Assembly: GCA_963771735.1 (NCBI GenBank)
Contig: CAVYUN010000002.1
Location: 682,001-746,000, forward strand
Source of the DNA: 66-474 sp963771735
Lineage (GTDB): Bacteria; Pseudomonadota; Gammaproteobacteria; Xanthomonadales; Rhodanobacteraceae
Length of the DNA: 64,000 bases
Reading direction: 5' to 3'
Shown: positions 46,722 to 55,528 of the stretch, piece after piece
How the letters are laid out: every line of letters begins with the position of its first letter
Numbering within the stretch: position 1 is the stretch's first letter
Made by a program: the position numbers and the translations under genes
Notes under the pieces: model-generated
The model's input: only the letters and a program-made list of their open reading frames with translations
Databases searched by the model: none
Told to the model about the DNA's origin: nothing

Positions 46722-48269
46722 ATGGCCACCACACTCAATCCCTCCGAAATCAGTGAACTGATCCGAACCCGCATCGAGCAGTTCAAGCTCTCGGCCGAAA
46801 CCCGCAACGAGGGCACGCTGACCAGCGTGTCCGACGGCATCGTCCGCATCCACGGACTGAACGACGTGATGGCCGGCGAGATGATCGAATTGCCGGGCGA
46901 TACCTACGCGCTGGCCCTGAACCTCGAGCGCGACTCGGTCGGCGCCGTGGTGCTCGGCAAGTACGAGCATCTCTCCGAAGGCAACACCGCCAAGACCACC
47001 GGGCGCATCCTGGAAGTGCCGGTCGGCCCGGAAATGCTGGGTCGCGTGGTGGACGCGTTGGGCAACCCGATCGACGGCAAGGGTCCGGTCAATGCCGGGC
47101 AGACCTCGCCGGTCGAAAAGGTCGCGCCGGGCGTGATCTGGCGCCAGTCGGTGTCGCAGCCCGTTCAGACCGGCTACAAGTCGGTTGACTCGATGATCCC
47201 GATCGGGCGCGGCCAGCGCGAGTTGATCATCGGCGACCGCCAGACCGGCAAGACCGCACTGGCGGTCGACACGATCATCAACCAGAAAGGCACGGGCGTG
47301 AAGTGCATCTACGTCGCGATTGGCCAGAAGCAGTCCTCGATCGCGAACGTGGTGCGCAAGCTCGAAGAACATGACGCGTTGGCACACACCATCATTGTCG
47401 CGGCCTCGGCGTCCGAATCGGCCACGATGCAGTACATCGCGCCCTACGCCGGGTGCGCGATGGGCGAGTACTTCCGCGACCACGGCGAAGACGCGCTGAT
47501 CATCTACGACGATTTGACCAAGCAGGCGTGGGCGTATCGCCAGATCTCGCTGCTGTTGCGCCGGCCACCGGGCCGCGAGGCCTACCCGGGCGACGTGTTC
47601 TACCTGCACTCACGCCTGCTGGAGCGCGCCGCACGGGTGAATGCCAAGTACGTCGAGCGCGAGACGAACGGTGAAGTGAAAGGCAAGACCGGCTCGCTGA
47701 CCGCGTTGCCGATCATCGAAACCCAGGCCGGCGACGTGTCCGCGTTCGTGCCGACCAACGTGATCTCGATCACCGACGGCCAGATCTTCCTCGAGACTGA
47801 CCTGTTCAACGCCGGCATCCGGCCGGCCGTGAACGCGGGCATCTCGGTGTCGCGCGTGGGCGGCGCGGCGCAGACCAAGATCATCAAGAAGCTTTCCGGT
47901 GGCGTGAAGCTGGCACTGGCGCAGTATCGCGAGCTGGCTGCGTTCGCGCAGTTCGCCTCCGACCTCGACGCCGCGACCCGCGCGCAGCTGGAACGAGGCC
48001 AGCGCGTCACCGAACTCATGAAGCAGAAGCAGTACGCGCCGCTGTCGATCGCGCAGCTGGCGATCTCGTTGTATGCGGCCGAGAAGGGTTACCTGGACGA
48101 TCTGCCGATTCCGCAGATCCTGCCCTTCGAGCATGCGCTGCATCAGTTCATGGCAGCCAATCACGGCGACCTGATGAAGAAGATCGTCGAGACGGGCGAC
48201 TGGAACGACGAGATCGAAGGCAAATTCAAGTCCGCCCTGGACGAGTTCAAGAAGACGGGAAGCTGGTAA
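46722..48269 (+). CDS. atpA: F0F1 ATP synthase subunit alpha
   Basis: The protein has 515 residues, the usual length. It is the non-catalytic nucleotide-binding subunit of F1. The P-loop is GDRQTGKTAL near residue 170, followed by CIYVAIGQKQSS, LIIYDDLTKQAWAYRQISLL and RPPGREAYPGD, all conserved. The arginine finger lies in the later PAVNAGISVSRVGGAAQ segment. The long open frame on the opposite strand here is only a codon-bias shadow. Confidence 0.97.
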   Translation: MATTLNPSEISELIRTRIEQFKLSAETRNEGTLTSVSDGIVRIHGLNDVMAGEMIELPGDTYALALNLERDSVGAVVLGKYEHLSEGNTAKTTGRILEVPVGPEMLGRVVDALGNPIDGKGPVNAGQTSPVEKVAPGVIWRQSVSQPVQTGYKSVDSMIPIGRGQRELIIGDRQTGKTALAVDTIINQKGTGVKCIYVAIGQKQSSIANVVRKLEEHDALAHTIIVAASASESATMQYIAPYAGCAMGEYFRDHGEDALIIYDDLTKQAWAYRQISLLLRRPPGREAYPGDVFYLHSRLLERAARVNAKYVERETNGEVKGKTGSLTALPIIETQAGDVSAFVPTNVISITDGQIFLETDLFNAGIRPAVNAGISVSRVGGAAQTKIIKKLSGGVKLALAQYRELAAFAQFASDLDAATRAQLERGQRVTELMKQKQYAPLSIAQLAISLYAAEKGYLDDLPIPQILPFEHALHQFMAANHGDLMKKIVETGDWNDEIEGKFKSALDEFKKTGSW

Positions 48270-48275
48270 CCGAGC

Positions 48276-49196
48276 ATGGCCGGTGCAAGAGAAATCCGCG
48301 GCAAGATCAAGAGCGTTGCGAACACCCGCAAGGTGACCAGCGCGCTGCAGATGGTGTCTGCGTCCAAGATCCGCAAGGCACAGGACCTGATGCACACGTC
48401 GCGCCCCTACACGTTGCACATGCGCAACGTGGTCGCGCACATCGCGCAGGCGTCACCCGATTACCAGCATCCTGCATTGCGTGAGCGCGAGGTCAAACGG
48501 GTCTGCTATCTGGTCGTCTCGACCGACCGCGGTCTGTGCGGCGGATTGAACGCCAACCTGTTCCGCAAGGTGCTGGCCGACATCCATGGCTGGCAGCAAA
48601 AAGGCGTTGACGTCGAGGTCATCGCGATCGGCCAGAAGGCGGCATCATTCTTCCGCCGCGTCAAGGTCGACATGACCGGGACGGTCACCCACCTTGGGGA
48701 TCATCCGCGCCTGGAAAAGCTCATCGGCGTCATGAAGGTTGCGGATGATGCCTTCATGCAGGGCAAGGTCGACCGTATCTACCTCTGCTACAACCAGTTC
48801 ATCAATACCATGACCCAGCGCGCGACGGTCGATGCGCTGATCCCGCTGCCCGCGGTGGCCGAGGAAATGAAGACCGCCACGGGCGACGAGCTGCACCCTG
48901 CGTCCGACAATGCCAAGGTGGAGCGCGCGACCAGTTGGGATTATCTGTACGAGCCCGACGCGGAACCGGTGATCCGGCACGTGCTGAATCGTTATTTCGA
49001 GGCGATGGTCTACCACGCCACGCTGGAGAACCTTGCCAGCGAGCATGCGGCGCGCATGGTGGCGATGAAGGCCGCGTCGGACAATGCCACCAAGGCCATC
49101 GACACGTTGACCCTGATCTACAACAAGGCGCGTCAGGCGGCCATCACCCAGGAAATTTCCGAAATCGTCGGCGGCGCCGCTGCCGTCAGCGGGTGA
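48276..49196 (+). CDS. atpG: F0F1 ATP synthase subunit gamma
   Basis: The protein has 306 residues, slightly longer than the E. coli gamma. It is the rotating central shaft. The N-terminal helix REIRGKIKSVANTRKVTSAL with QMVSASKIRKAQ, the DRGLCGGLNANLFRKV strand and the C-terminal helix ARMVAMKAASDNATKAI are diagnostic. An insertion around EEMKTATGDELHPASDNA accounts for the extra length. It starts 6 bases after atpA. Confidence 0.95.
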   Translation: MAGAREIRGKIKSVANTRKVTSALQMVSASKIRKAQDLMHTSRPYTLHMRNVVAHIAQASPDYQHPALREREVKRVCYLVVSTDRGLCGGLNANLFRKVLADIHGWQQKGVDVEVIAIGQKAASFFRRVKVDMTGTVTHLGDHPRLEKLIGVMKVADDAFMQGKVDRIYLCYNQFINTMTQRATVDALIPLPAVAEEMKTATGDELHPASDNAKVERATSWDYLYEPDAEPVIRHVLNRYFEAMVYHATLENLASEHAARMVAMKAASDNATKAIDTLTLIYNKARQAAITQEISEIVGGAAAVSG

Positions 49197-49297
49197 TCGC
49201 GCCAATCACCGCGAATGGTTGCTTGCTGGATCCGGTATCACCCTGATCCTCTCCGAAACGCGAGGGGGTCAAAACAAAGTTTGACGAGGACAACACA

Positions 49298-50737
49298 ATG
49301 AGCCAGGGCAAGATCGTTCAAATCATCGGCGCGGTGGTCGACGTCGAATTTCCGCGCGATGCGGTGCCTAAGGTCTACGACGCGCTCAAGGTCGGCGGCA
49401 CGGAGGTCACGCTGGAAGTCCAGCAACAGCTGGGTGACGGCGTGGTGCGCACGATCGCGCTCGGTTCGACCGACGGTCTGAAGCGCAATCTCGCGGTGAC
49501 CAACACCGGTGCGGCGATCAAGGTGCCGGTCGGCAAGGCGACCTTGGGCCGCATCATGAACGTACTTGGCGAGCCGATCGACGAATGCGGTCCGGTCGAT
49601 GCGGAGAAGCATTGGGAAATCCATCGCGCCGCGCCGTCGTACGAGGACCAGGCAGCCGCGAACGAGTTGCTGGAAACCGGCATCAAGGTCATCGACCTGA
49701 TGTGCCCGTTCGCCAAGGGCGGCAAGGTCGGCCTGTTCGGCGGCGCCGGCGTGGGCAAGACAGTGACCATGCTGGAACTGATCAACAACATCGCAACCCA
49801 ACACTCGGGATTGTCCGTTTTCGCCGGTGTGGGTGAGCGTACCCGCGAGGGCAACGACTTCTACCACGAGATGATCGAGGCTGGCGTCGTCAAAACCGAT
49901 GACTTCACCCAGTCCAAGGTGGCGATGGTGTACGGCCAGATGAACGAACCGCCGGGTAACCGCCTGCGCGTGGCGCTGACCGGCCTGACCATGGCCGAAT
50001 TCTTCCGCGACGAAAGGGATGCGTCGGGCAAGGGCCGCGACGTATTGCTGTTCATCGACAACATCTACCGCTACACCCTGGCGGGTACCGAGGTGTCGGC
50101 ACTGCTCGGCCGCATGCCGTCGGCGGTGGGCTACCAGCCCACGCTGGCCGACGAAATGGGTCGTCTGCAGGAGCGCATCACTTCCACCAAGACCGGTTCG
50201 ATCACCTCGATCCAGGCGGTTTACGTGCCGGCGGACGACTATACCGATCCGTCGCCGGCGACGACCTTCGCGCACCTCGACTCCACCGTGGCACTGTCAC
50301 GTGACATCGCCAGCCTGGGCATCTATCCGGCGGTCGATCCGCTGGCTTCGACCTCGCGCCAGCTCGATCCGCTGGTGATCGGCCAGGAGCACTACGACGT
50401 CGCCCGCAAGGTGCAGGGTACGCTGCAGCGTTACAAGGAATTGAAGGACATCATCGCGATCCTCGGCATGGACGAGCTCTCCGAAGAGGACAAGCAGGCC
50501 GTGTATCGTGCGCGCAAGTGCGAGCGCTTCTTCTCGCAACCGTTCCACGTGGCGGAAGTGTTCACCGGTTCCCCGGGCAAGTACGTGCCGCTCAAGGAAA
50601 CCATCCGCGCATTCAAGATGATCGTTGAAGGCGAGGTCGATCATCTGCCGGAGCAGGCGTTCTACATGGTCGGCGGCATCGAGGATGCCATCAAGAAGGG
50701 CGAGGCCATGAACGCCTCCGAGAAGAAGGCCGCGTAA
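49298..50737 (+). CDS. atpD: F0F1 ATP synthase subunit beta
   Basis: The protein has 479 residues and is the catalytic subunit. The P-loop is GGAGVGKTVTMLELINNIA, followed by GVGERTREGNDFYHEM with the catalytic Glu, LLFIDNIYRYTLAGTEVSAL, and IYPAVDPLASTSRQLDP. It ends with GGIEDAIKKGEAM. A strong ribosome site (ACGAGG) precedes the ATG. About 100 bases separate it from atpG. Confidence 0.97.
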   Translation: MSQGKIVQIIGAVVDVEFPRDAVPKVYDALKVGGTEVTLEVQQQLGDGVVRTIALGSTDGLKRNLAVTNTGAAIKVPVGKATLGRIMNVLGEPIDECGPVDAEKHWEIHRAAPSYEDQAAANELLETGIKVIDLMCPFAKGGKVGLFGGAGVGKTVTMLELINNIATQHSGLSVFAGVGERTREGNDFYHEMIEAGVVKTDDFTQSKVAMVYGQMNEPPGNRLRVALTGLTMAEFFRDERDASGKGRDVLLFIDNIYRYTLAGTEVSALLGRMPSAVGYQPTLADEMGRLQERITSTKTGSITSIQAVYVPADDYTDPSPATTFAHLDSTVALSRDIASLGIYPAVDPLASTSRQLDPLVIGQEHYDVARKVQGTLQRYKELKDIIAILGMDELSEEDKQAVYRARKCERFFSQPFHVAEVFTGSPGKYVPLKETIRAFKMIVEGEVDHLPEQAFYMVGGIEDAIKKGEAMNASEKKAA

Positions 50738-50747
50738 GCGCCCCGTC

Positions 50748-51170
50748 ATGGCTACCATCCGTTGCGACATCGTCAGCGCCGAAGCCGAAATCTTCCACGG
50801 CGACGTCACCATGGTCATCGCCAGCGGCGAAGCCGGCGAACTCGGGATCGCGCCGCGCCACGAACCGCTGTTGACACGCCTCAAGCCGGGCCAGGTCGAG
50901 GTAATAGGCGAGGACGGCAAGCGCCAGTCGTACTACGTCTCCGGCGGCATCCTCGAAGTGCAGCCGAACGTGGTGACGGTGCTGGCCGATACCGCGCTGC
51001 GTGCTGACGAAATCGACGAGGCTGCCGCCAAGCGCGCCAAGGAAGAAGCCGAGCGCGTTCTTGCCAACCGCGGTGATGCCAAGACGGTAGCCGAGGCCCA
51101 GGAGCAACTCAATCAGGCCCAGGCCCAGTTACAGGCCTTGGCGCGTCTGCGGCGCAACCTGCAGCACTGA
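50748..51170 (+). CDS. atpC: F0F1 ATP synthase subunit epsilon
   Basis: The protein has 140 residues. Its N-terminal beta-sandwich has IRCDIVSAEAEIFHGDVTMV and GELGIAPRHEPLLTRLKPG. The C-terminal two-helix domain, rich in Ala, Lys and Gln, can inhibit rotation. It starts 10 bases after atpD and closes the operon. Confidence 0.95.
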   Translation: MATIRCDIVSAEAEIFHGDVTMVIASGEAGELGIAPRHEPLLTRLKPGQVEVIGEDGKRQSYYVSGGILEVQPNVVTVLADTALRADEIDEAAAKRAKEEAERVLANRGDAKTVAEAQEQLNQAQAQLQALARLRRNLQH

Positions 51171-51197
51171 CTCCTCGAGCGACATCGAATCATTGAA

Positions 51198-51220
51198 AAC
51201 GCCGGCCCCGCGCCGGCGTT
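51198..51220 (+). terminator. Stem-loop after the atp operon
   Basis: AACGCCGGC and GCCGGCGTT form a perfect 9-base stem with a 5-base loop, 28 bases after the atpC stop. The T-run is weak (two T), so termination may be partial and glmU may receive some read-through. Confidence 0.6.
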
Positions 51221-51331
51221 CTGATGTGGCGCAATGCGATCCGGGGCGGCCTGGCGAGTATCAATGGCCCCGACCACTTGCCGAGCGGCGCGCAATACGC
51301 CAATGTTGCGTAACCGACTGGAGACCGGACC

Positions 51332-52690
51332 ATGGCCGACCCCCTGCACGTGATCGTACTCGCCGCCGGCGAGGGCAAGCGCATGAAGTCGCTGCTGCCC
51401 AAGGTGCTGTTGCCGCTGGCTGGCAGGCCGATGCTGGCGCACGTCCTGGATACTGCGCGTGCGCTGCGCCCGGAAGGACTGCACGTGGTATACGGGCATC
51501 GGGGCGAGCAGGTACGCACGGCTTTCGCGCGCGATACGGACATCCACTGGGTGCATCAATCGGAACAACGTGGCACCGGCCACGCGGTGCGACTGGCCCT
51601 GCACGACATTCCGGATCCCAAGCGGGTGCTGGTGCTTTACGGCGACGTGCCATTGCTGCGTGCGGCGACACTTGCGGAACTGATCGCCACCCACGCCGAA
51701 CTGGCGGTGCTGGCAGCGGAAGTTGCGGATCCTGCCGGCTATGGCCGGGTTCTGCGCGACGGCCTCGGCCGGGTGCGCGCCATCGTCGAGGAAAAGGATG
51801 CCGACGACGAACAACGCGGCGTACGTGTCGTCAACACGGGCGTCGTATTCGCCGAATCACGGCCATTGCGCAACTGGGTCGCGAGGCTGTCCGCCGACAA
51901 CCGGCAGGGCGAACTGTATCTCACGGATGTTTTCGAGCTGGCGGCAGCGGAAGGCACGCCGGCCGACGTGGTGGTGACTGCCGATCCCGTCGAAGCGTTC
52001 GGTGCCAACGATGCCGCCCAACTCGCGGAGCTGGCCGCGTTCCTGCGTCGCCGCGACGCCGACAGGCTGTTGCGGGCGGGTGTGCGGATCGCGGATCCGG
52101 CCCGCATAGACCTGCGCGGACACTTCAGCCACGGCCGCGATGTCGAGATCGATGTCGACGTGATCCTCGAAGGCGGCGTCACCCTCGGCGATGGCGTCAA
52201 GATCGGGCCTTTCAGCCGCTTGCGCGACGTCAACCTGGCGGCCGGGACCGAAGTGCTGGCCCACTGCGACCTTGAAGGCGTGACGACCTATGGTGCCTGC
52301 CGGATCGGGCCGTTCGCGCGGCTGCGGCCGGGCACTGAACTGGCGGCGGGCGTGCACGTGGGCAACTTCGTCGAAACCAAGAACGCGAGGCTCGGCGAAG
52401 GCAGCAAGGCCAATCACCTGACATATCTGGGCGACGCCCGGATCGGCACCGGCGTGAACATCGGGGCGGGCACCATCACTTGCAACTACGATGGCGTGAA
52501 CAAGCATGTCACCCAGATCGGCGACGACGCATTCATCGGCTCCAATACATCGCTGGTCGCACCGGTCAAGGTGGGCAAGAATGCGACGATTGGCGCGGGT
52601 TCGACGATTACGGCCGACGCGCCCGAGGATGAGCTCACCCTTGCTCGTGGCAAGCAGACAACGGTCAAGGACTGGAAGCGACCTGGCTAG
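51332..52690 (+). CDS. glmU: Bifunctional N-acetylglucosamine-1-phosphate uridyltransferase / glucosamine-1-phosphate acetyltransferase
   Basis: The protein has 452 residues. It makes UDP-GlcNAc for peptidoglycan and polysaccharides. The N-terminal uridyltransferase has LAAGEGKRMKSLLPKVL, RGTGHAVRLAL and LYGDVPLL. The C-terminal left-handed beta-helix acetyltransferase has NFVETKNARLGEGSKANHLT and INIGAGTITCNYDGVNKH in hexapeptide rhythm. GGAG lies 7 bases upstream of the ATG. It follows the atp operon, an order common in gammaproteobacteria. Confidence 0.95.
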   Translation: MADPLHVIVLAAGEGKRMKSLLPKVLLPLAGRPMLAHVLDTARALRPEGLHVVYGHRGEQVRTAFARDTDIHWVHQSEQRGTGHAVRLALHDIPDPKRVLVLYGDVPLLRAATLAELIATHAELAVLAAEVADPAGYGRVLRDGLGRVRAIVEEKDADDEQRGVRVVNTGVVFAESRPLRNWVARLSADNRQGELYLTDVFELAAAEGTPADVVVTADPVEAFGANDAAQLAELAAFLRRRDADRLLRAGVRIADPARIDLRGHFSHGRDVEIDVDVILEGGVTLGDGVKIGPFSRLRDVNLAAGTEVLAHCDLEGVTTYGACRIGPFARLRPGTELAAGVHVGNFVETKNARLGEGSKANHLTYLGDARIGTGVNIGAGTITCNYDGVNKHVTQIGDDAFIGSNTSLVAPVKVGKNATIGAGSTITADAPEDELTLARGKQTTVKDWKRPG

Positions 52691-52705
52691 GGGCAAGCCG
52701 CCGCT

Positions 52706-53671
52706 TCAGGCGACGAAGCGCCAGCCGTCGATTTCCACCAGCAATTCGCTGCGGCAGATGTCGCCCTGCAAAAGCAGACGCGGCACGGACGGGTCGAGAC
52801 TGCGTGCAAGCGCGGTGCTGACCGTGTCTGCGTCTTCGGGATTTCGTACATAGACCTTGAGCGGCGACAACGCGTCAAACGGCGGCAGTTCGGCGCGTCC
52901 GAGCAGCGCATGGAGATTGGCGACGGCTTCATCGACCTGCGCAGTCACGTCCCCGACATGACACGAAGCGTGGCCGATCACCGCGGCGGTGCCCGAAATC
53001 GCCAACCCGCCATCGGGCAATTGCATGGCACGCGCGAAACTGGGTGCGGTCGGGCCGTATTGGCGGGGATACTCCCACGCGCTGACCTGGCGGGGGTTTT
53101 CCAGCGCGACGCCATCATGGTTCGCACACAGCGCATACACCTGCAAGCGTCCGCGGTGCCCGCGGTGCCCGATCGCGGTCGCGGCCGGGTAACGGGCAAC
53201 ACCGTGCGCAGCCATGCAGCGGGCTCGAGCGCTGCAGAACCGCCGATAGCGCTCGGTGTCGCCAGCGCCGTCGTTGATGGCGTCCAGATAATTCCAGATC
53301 CTCAGGAAATGGCTCTCCGGGCTGGCTGCCACGTGTTCGAGAAGGCGGTCGTAGACCTGTTCGCAGGCGGCTTCGATCCCCCCCGATGCGGTTTCGTCGA
53401 CCTCGATCGCGACGAATTGCCAGCCGCCGCCACGTGCCCAGCGCAGGCCATCCACGCGTCCGTGGCTGACATCGGCATCGACAGACCAGCATTCAAGCAG
53501 GGCCGATTGCTCAAGGGCCGCTAGCAATACGCCGAAATGACGCGGGTCTGCCCCGCTTGATGCGGGATGGCCGAAACTGAACACGGCAAGCGTGCCCGGC
53601 CGGTCGAGCAATGCCTCGGCCGCTTGATCCCGATAGCTCACGTGGAATGCCCGCAATCCGGCAGCCTTCAT
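52706..53671 (-). CDS. xanB2: XanB2-like chorismatase (chorismate lyase / RidA-type fold)
   Basis: The protein has 321 residues. It resembles the FkbO/Hyg5/XanB2 chorismatases, which hydrolyse chorismate; XanB2 of Xanthomonas makes 3- and 4-hydroxybenzoate for the xanthomonadin pigment and ubiquinone. Supporting segments are FLRIWNYLDAINDG, ERYRRFCSARARCMA, ENPRQVSAWEYPRQYGP and the late ISGTAAVIGHASCHVGDV, which carries the family's active-site region. A small GHR-GHR duplication occurs near residue 168. It is divergent from a stand-alone acyl carrier protein, as in pigment loci. Confidence 0.8.
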   Translation of the reverse strand: MKAAGLRAFHVSYRDQAAEALLDRPGTLAVFSFGHPASSGADPRHFGVLLAALEQSALLECWSVDADVSHGRVDGLRWARGGGWQFVAIEVDETASGGIEAACEQVYDRLLEHVAASPESHFLRIWNYLDAINDGAGDTERYRRFCSARARCMAAHGVARYPAATAIGHRGHRGRLQVYALCANHDGVALENPRQVSAWEYPRQYGPTAPSFARAMQLPDGGLAISGTAAVIGHASCHVGDVTAQVDEAVANLHALLGRAELPPFDALSPLKVYVRNPEDADTVSTALARSLDPSVPRLLLQGDICRSELLVEIDGWRFVA

Positions 53672-53788
53672 TTGCCTGCTTCCAAGCGGTCGTGAAACAA
53701 GGGGGCGAGCATTCCAACGAGGCCTTGATTCAAACCCGTCATGTTACACTAACTTGCTGATTTGACGTGTCCCGTGGAGCCCGCAAGC

Positions 53789-54061
53789 ATGACCCAGCAG
53801 ACCCCTGCGGAGCAGGATCTGGCGAAGTTGATCGTCGACAGCCTCAACCTCGAGAACGTCGCGCCTGAAAGCATTGATCCCGAAGCCCCCTTGTTCGGAG
53901 GCGATCTGGGCCTCGACTCCATCGACGCGCTGGAACTCGCGCTTGCGGTCTCCAAGCGTTACGGCATCCAGCTGCGTTCCGACAACCCGGACAACCGGCG
54001 GGTATTCGGGTCGCTGCGTGCCCTGTCCGAGCACATCGAGGCAGGGCGCTCGGCTGCGTGA
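53789..54061 (+). CDS. Stand-alone acyl carrier protein (phosphopantetheine-binding)
   Basis: The protein has 90 residues from the ATG at 53789, with GGAG 10 bases upstream. The attachment site is in GGDLGLDSIDALELALAV, the Ser of DSI. Acidic four-helix architecture is clear. In Xanthomonas a similar ACP (XanC) belongs to the aryl-polyene pigment cluster next to XanB2. Here no ketosynthase, dehydratase or acyltransferase follows; the next gene is an unrelated DUF4124 protein on the other strand. Confidence 0.85.
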   Translation: MTQQTPAEQDLAKLIVDSLNLENVAPESIDPEAPLFGGDLGLDSIDALELALAVSKRYGIQLRSDNPDNRRVFGSLRALSEHIEAGRSAA

Positions 54062-54062
54062 A

Positions 54063-54728
54063 CTACTGTTGCGGCGAACCGTCGCTCTGGTAGCGACTGC
54101 GCAGGGCACGATAACGCTGCAGTTGTGCCGAGAAACTTGCCTCTGCGCGGGCCAGGTCGGCACGACGCTGCACCAGAGCCTGGCGTTCCGCGTTCACGGT
54201 TTCGCGTTGTTCCGAGATGCTCCTGCTGACCTGGGGTGGCACCGGCTTCCCCGAATGTTCGATATCGGCTGCATGCGAAAGCAGCTCGGTAAGCGTGCCT
54301 TCCTGGCTGTGCAGATTGGTCTGCAGCGTATCGATGTCGGTCTTGATCTGCTGCAGTTGCGCCTGCTGCGATTGCTCGAGATCTGTTTCGCTCGGATAGG
54401 CTGACAGCAGCTGTGCGTCGGCCAGGGCCTGCTGTTGCGCCGCACGTTTCACCGCCGCTTCATGCGCCGCCGTGGCCGCAGCCGCACGGCGTTCGGCGGG
54501 CGTCAGCTCGCGCGCGACGTGCCGCACGACGCGACCGTTGTCGTCCACGATGTCGTAACCCAATGCCAGCGCCGAAGACGGAATCGTGTCGCTGAAATGA
54601 ACAACGCCCGCCGCGTCCTTCCAGCGGTAGTGCATCGTCGGCGTGATGGCCGCGCTGGCACCGACCGGCAGGGCTATGACGACAGCCAGTGACGTTGCGG
54701 ACAGCAGGGTCAGGGCAATTCGACGCAT
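54063..54728 (-). CDS. DUF4124 domain-containing secreted protein with coiled coil
   Basis: The protein has 221 residues from MRRIALTLLSATSL at 54728, with GGAGG 5 bases upstream; the ATG at 54740 is less likely. The signal peptide ends near GASA. The DUF4124 motif is HYRWKDAAGVVHFSDTIPSS near residues 30-50. After it comes a long Ala/Gln/Glu-rich region, predicted coiled coil, containing DLEQSQQAQLQQIKTDID and later RQALVQRRADLARAEA. It is probably periplasmic. The function is unknown. Confidence 0.75.
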   Translation of the reverse strand: MRRIALTLLSATSLAVVIALPVGASAAITPTMHYRWKDAAGVVHFSDTIPSSALALGYDIVDDNGRVVRHVARELTPAERRAAAATAAHEAAVKRAAQQQALADAQLLSAYPSETDLEQSQQAQLQQIKTDIDTLQTNLHSQEGTLTELLSHAADIEHSGKPVPPQVSRSISEQRETVNAERQALVQRRADLARAEASFSAQLQRYRALRSRYQSDGSPQQ

Positions 54729-54806
54729 CGGGTCCTCCACTCGACAAACCCAGTATAGGCCGATGAGTCATGCAAGTTGCGGGCCGAAACCGCCGCCATG
54801 AAGGTA

Positions 54807-55451
54807 TCAGACGGCGCCGTAACGTGCGCGATAAGCCTCGAGGCGGGCGCGTTGTGCTGCAAGCCCGGCGTGGTTGCCGGCATATTCCAGCAGGTCCGCC
54901 AGGCAGACGATCGCAAAGGTCGATACCCCCTGCTCGCGGGCAAGCTCCTGGGTGGCCGACAGCTGGCCCTGCCCGCGCTCTTGCCGGTCCAGCGCGACCA
55001 GCACGCCGGCCACCTCGGCACCAGCGGCGCGGATGAGCCCGAGCGACTCGCGCACGGCGGTTCCCGCGGTAATCACGTCATCGACGATCAGCACCCGGCC
55101 AGCCAATGGCGCGCCGACGAGTGATCCGCCCTCTCCATGATCCTTGGCTTCCTTGCGGTTGTAAGCCCATGGCACGTCGCGGCCGTGTTCGCGTGACAGG
55201 GCAATGGCGGTCGCCGCGGCCAGCGGGATGCCCTTGTAGGCCGGTCCGAACAGCATGTCGAAAGGGGTTTCCCGGGCCACGATCGTCGCGGCGTACGCGG
55301 CACCGACTTCGGCCAGTGCGGCGCCGCTGTCGATCCTGCCCATATTGAAGAAATAGGGACTTAGCCGGCCCGATTTCAGGGTGAAATCGCCGAAGCGCAA
55401 CACGCCGCGCGCCAACGCTACATCGAGGAAAACTTGTTGATGAGGGAGCAT
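54807..55451 (-). CDS. pyrE: Orotate phosphoribosyltransferase
   Basis: The protein has 214 residues. It converts orotate and PRPP to orotidine 5'-phosphate in pyrimidine synthesis. GVLRFGDFTLKSGRLSPYFF starts the orotate site, AYNRKEAKDHGEGG is the flexible catalytic loop and VLIVDDVITAGTAVRES is the PRPP-binding motif. It is divergent from the exodeoxyribonuclease gene; pyrE next to an exonuclease III gene is common in related genomes. Confidence 0.94.
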   Translation of the reverse strand: MLPHQQVFLDVALARGVLRFGDFTLKSGRLSPYFFNMGRIDSGAALAEVGAAYAATIVARETPFDMLFGPAYKGIPLAAATAIALSREHGRDVPWAYNRKEAKDHGEGGSLVGAPLAGRVLIVDDVITAGTAVRESLGLIRAAGAEVAGVLVALDRQERGQGQLSATQELAREQGVSTFAIVCLADLLEYAGNHAGLAAQRARLEAYRARYGAV

Positions 55452-55528
55452 GGAATGGGTCCGAATACCGCCTAGCGAGCGCGGGAATGTTAACCTCTCG
55501 CGAACCTCGAATCCCGGAATCCAGATCC

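Noticed and set aside
45216..47609. A 797-codon open frame antisense to atpE, atpF, atpH and atpA
   Set aside because: It mirrors four real, highly conserved genes in GC-rich DNA; its translation is compositionally odd and shows no domain.
53140..53175. Tandem GCGGTGCCC repeat inside the chorismatase gene as a mobile or regulatory repeat
   Set aside because: It only encodes a GHR duplication in a surface loop; two copies are too few to claim more.
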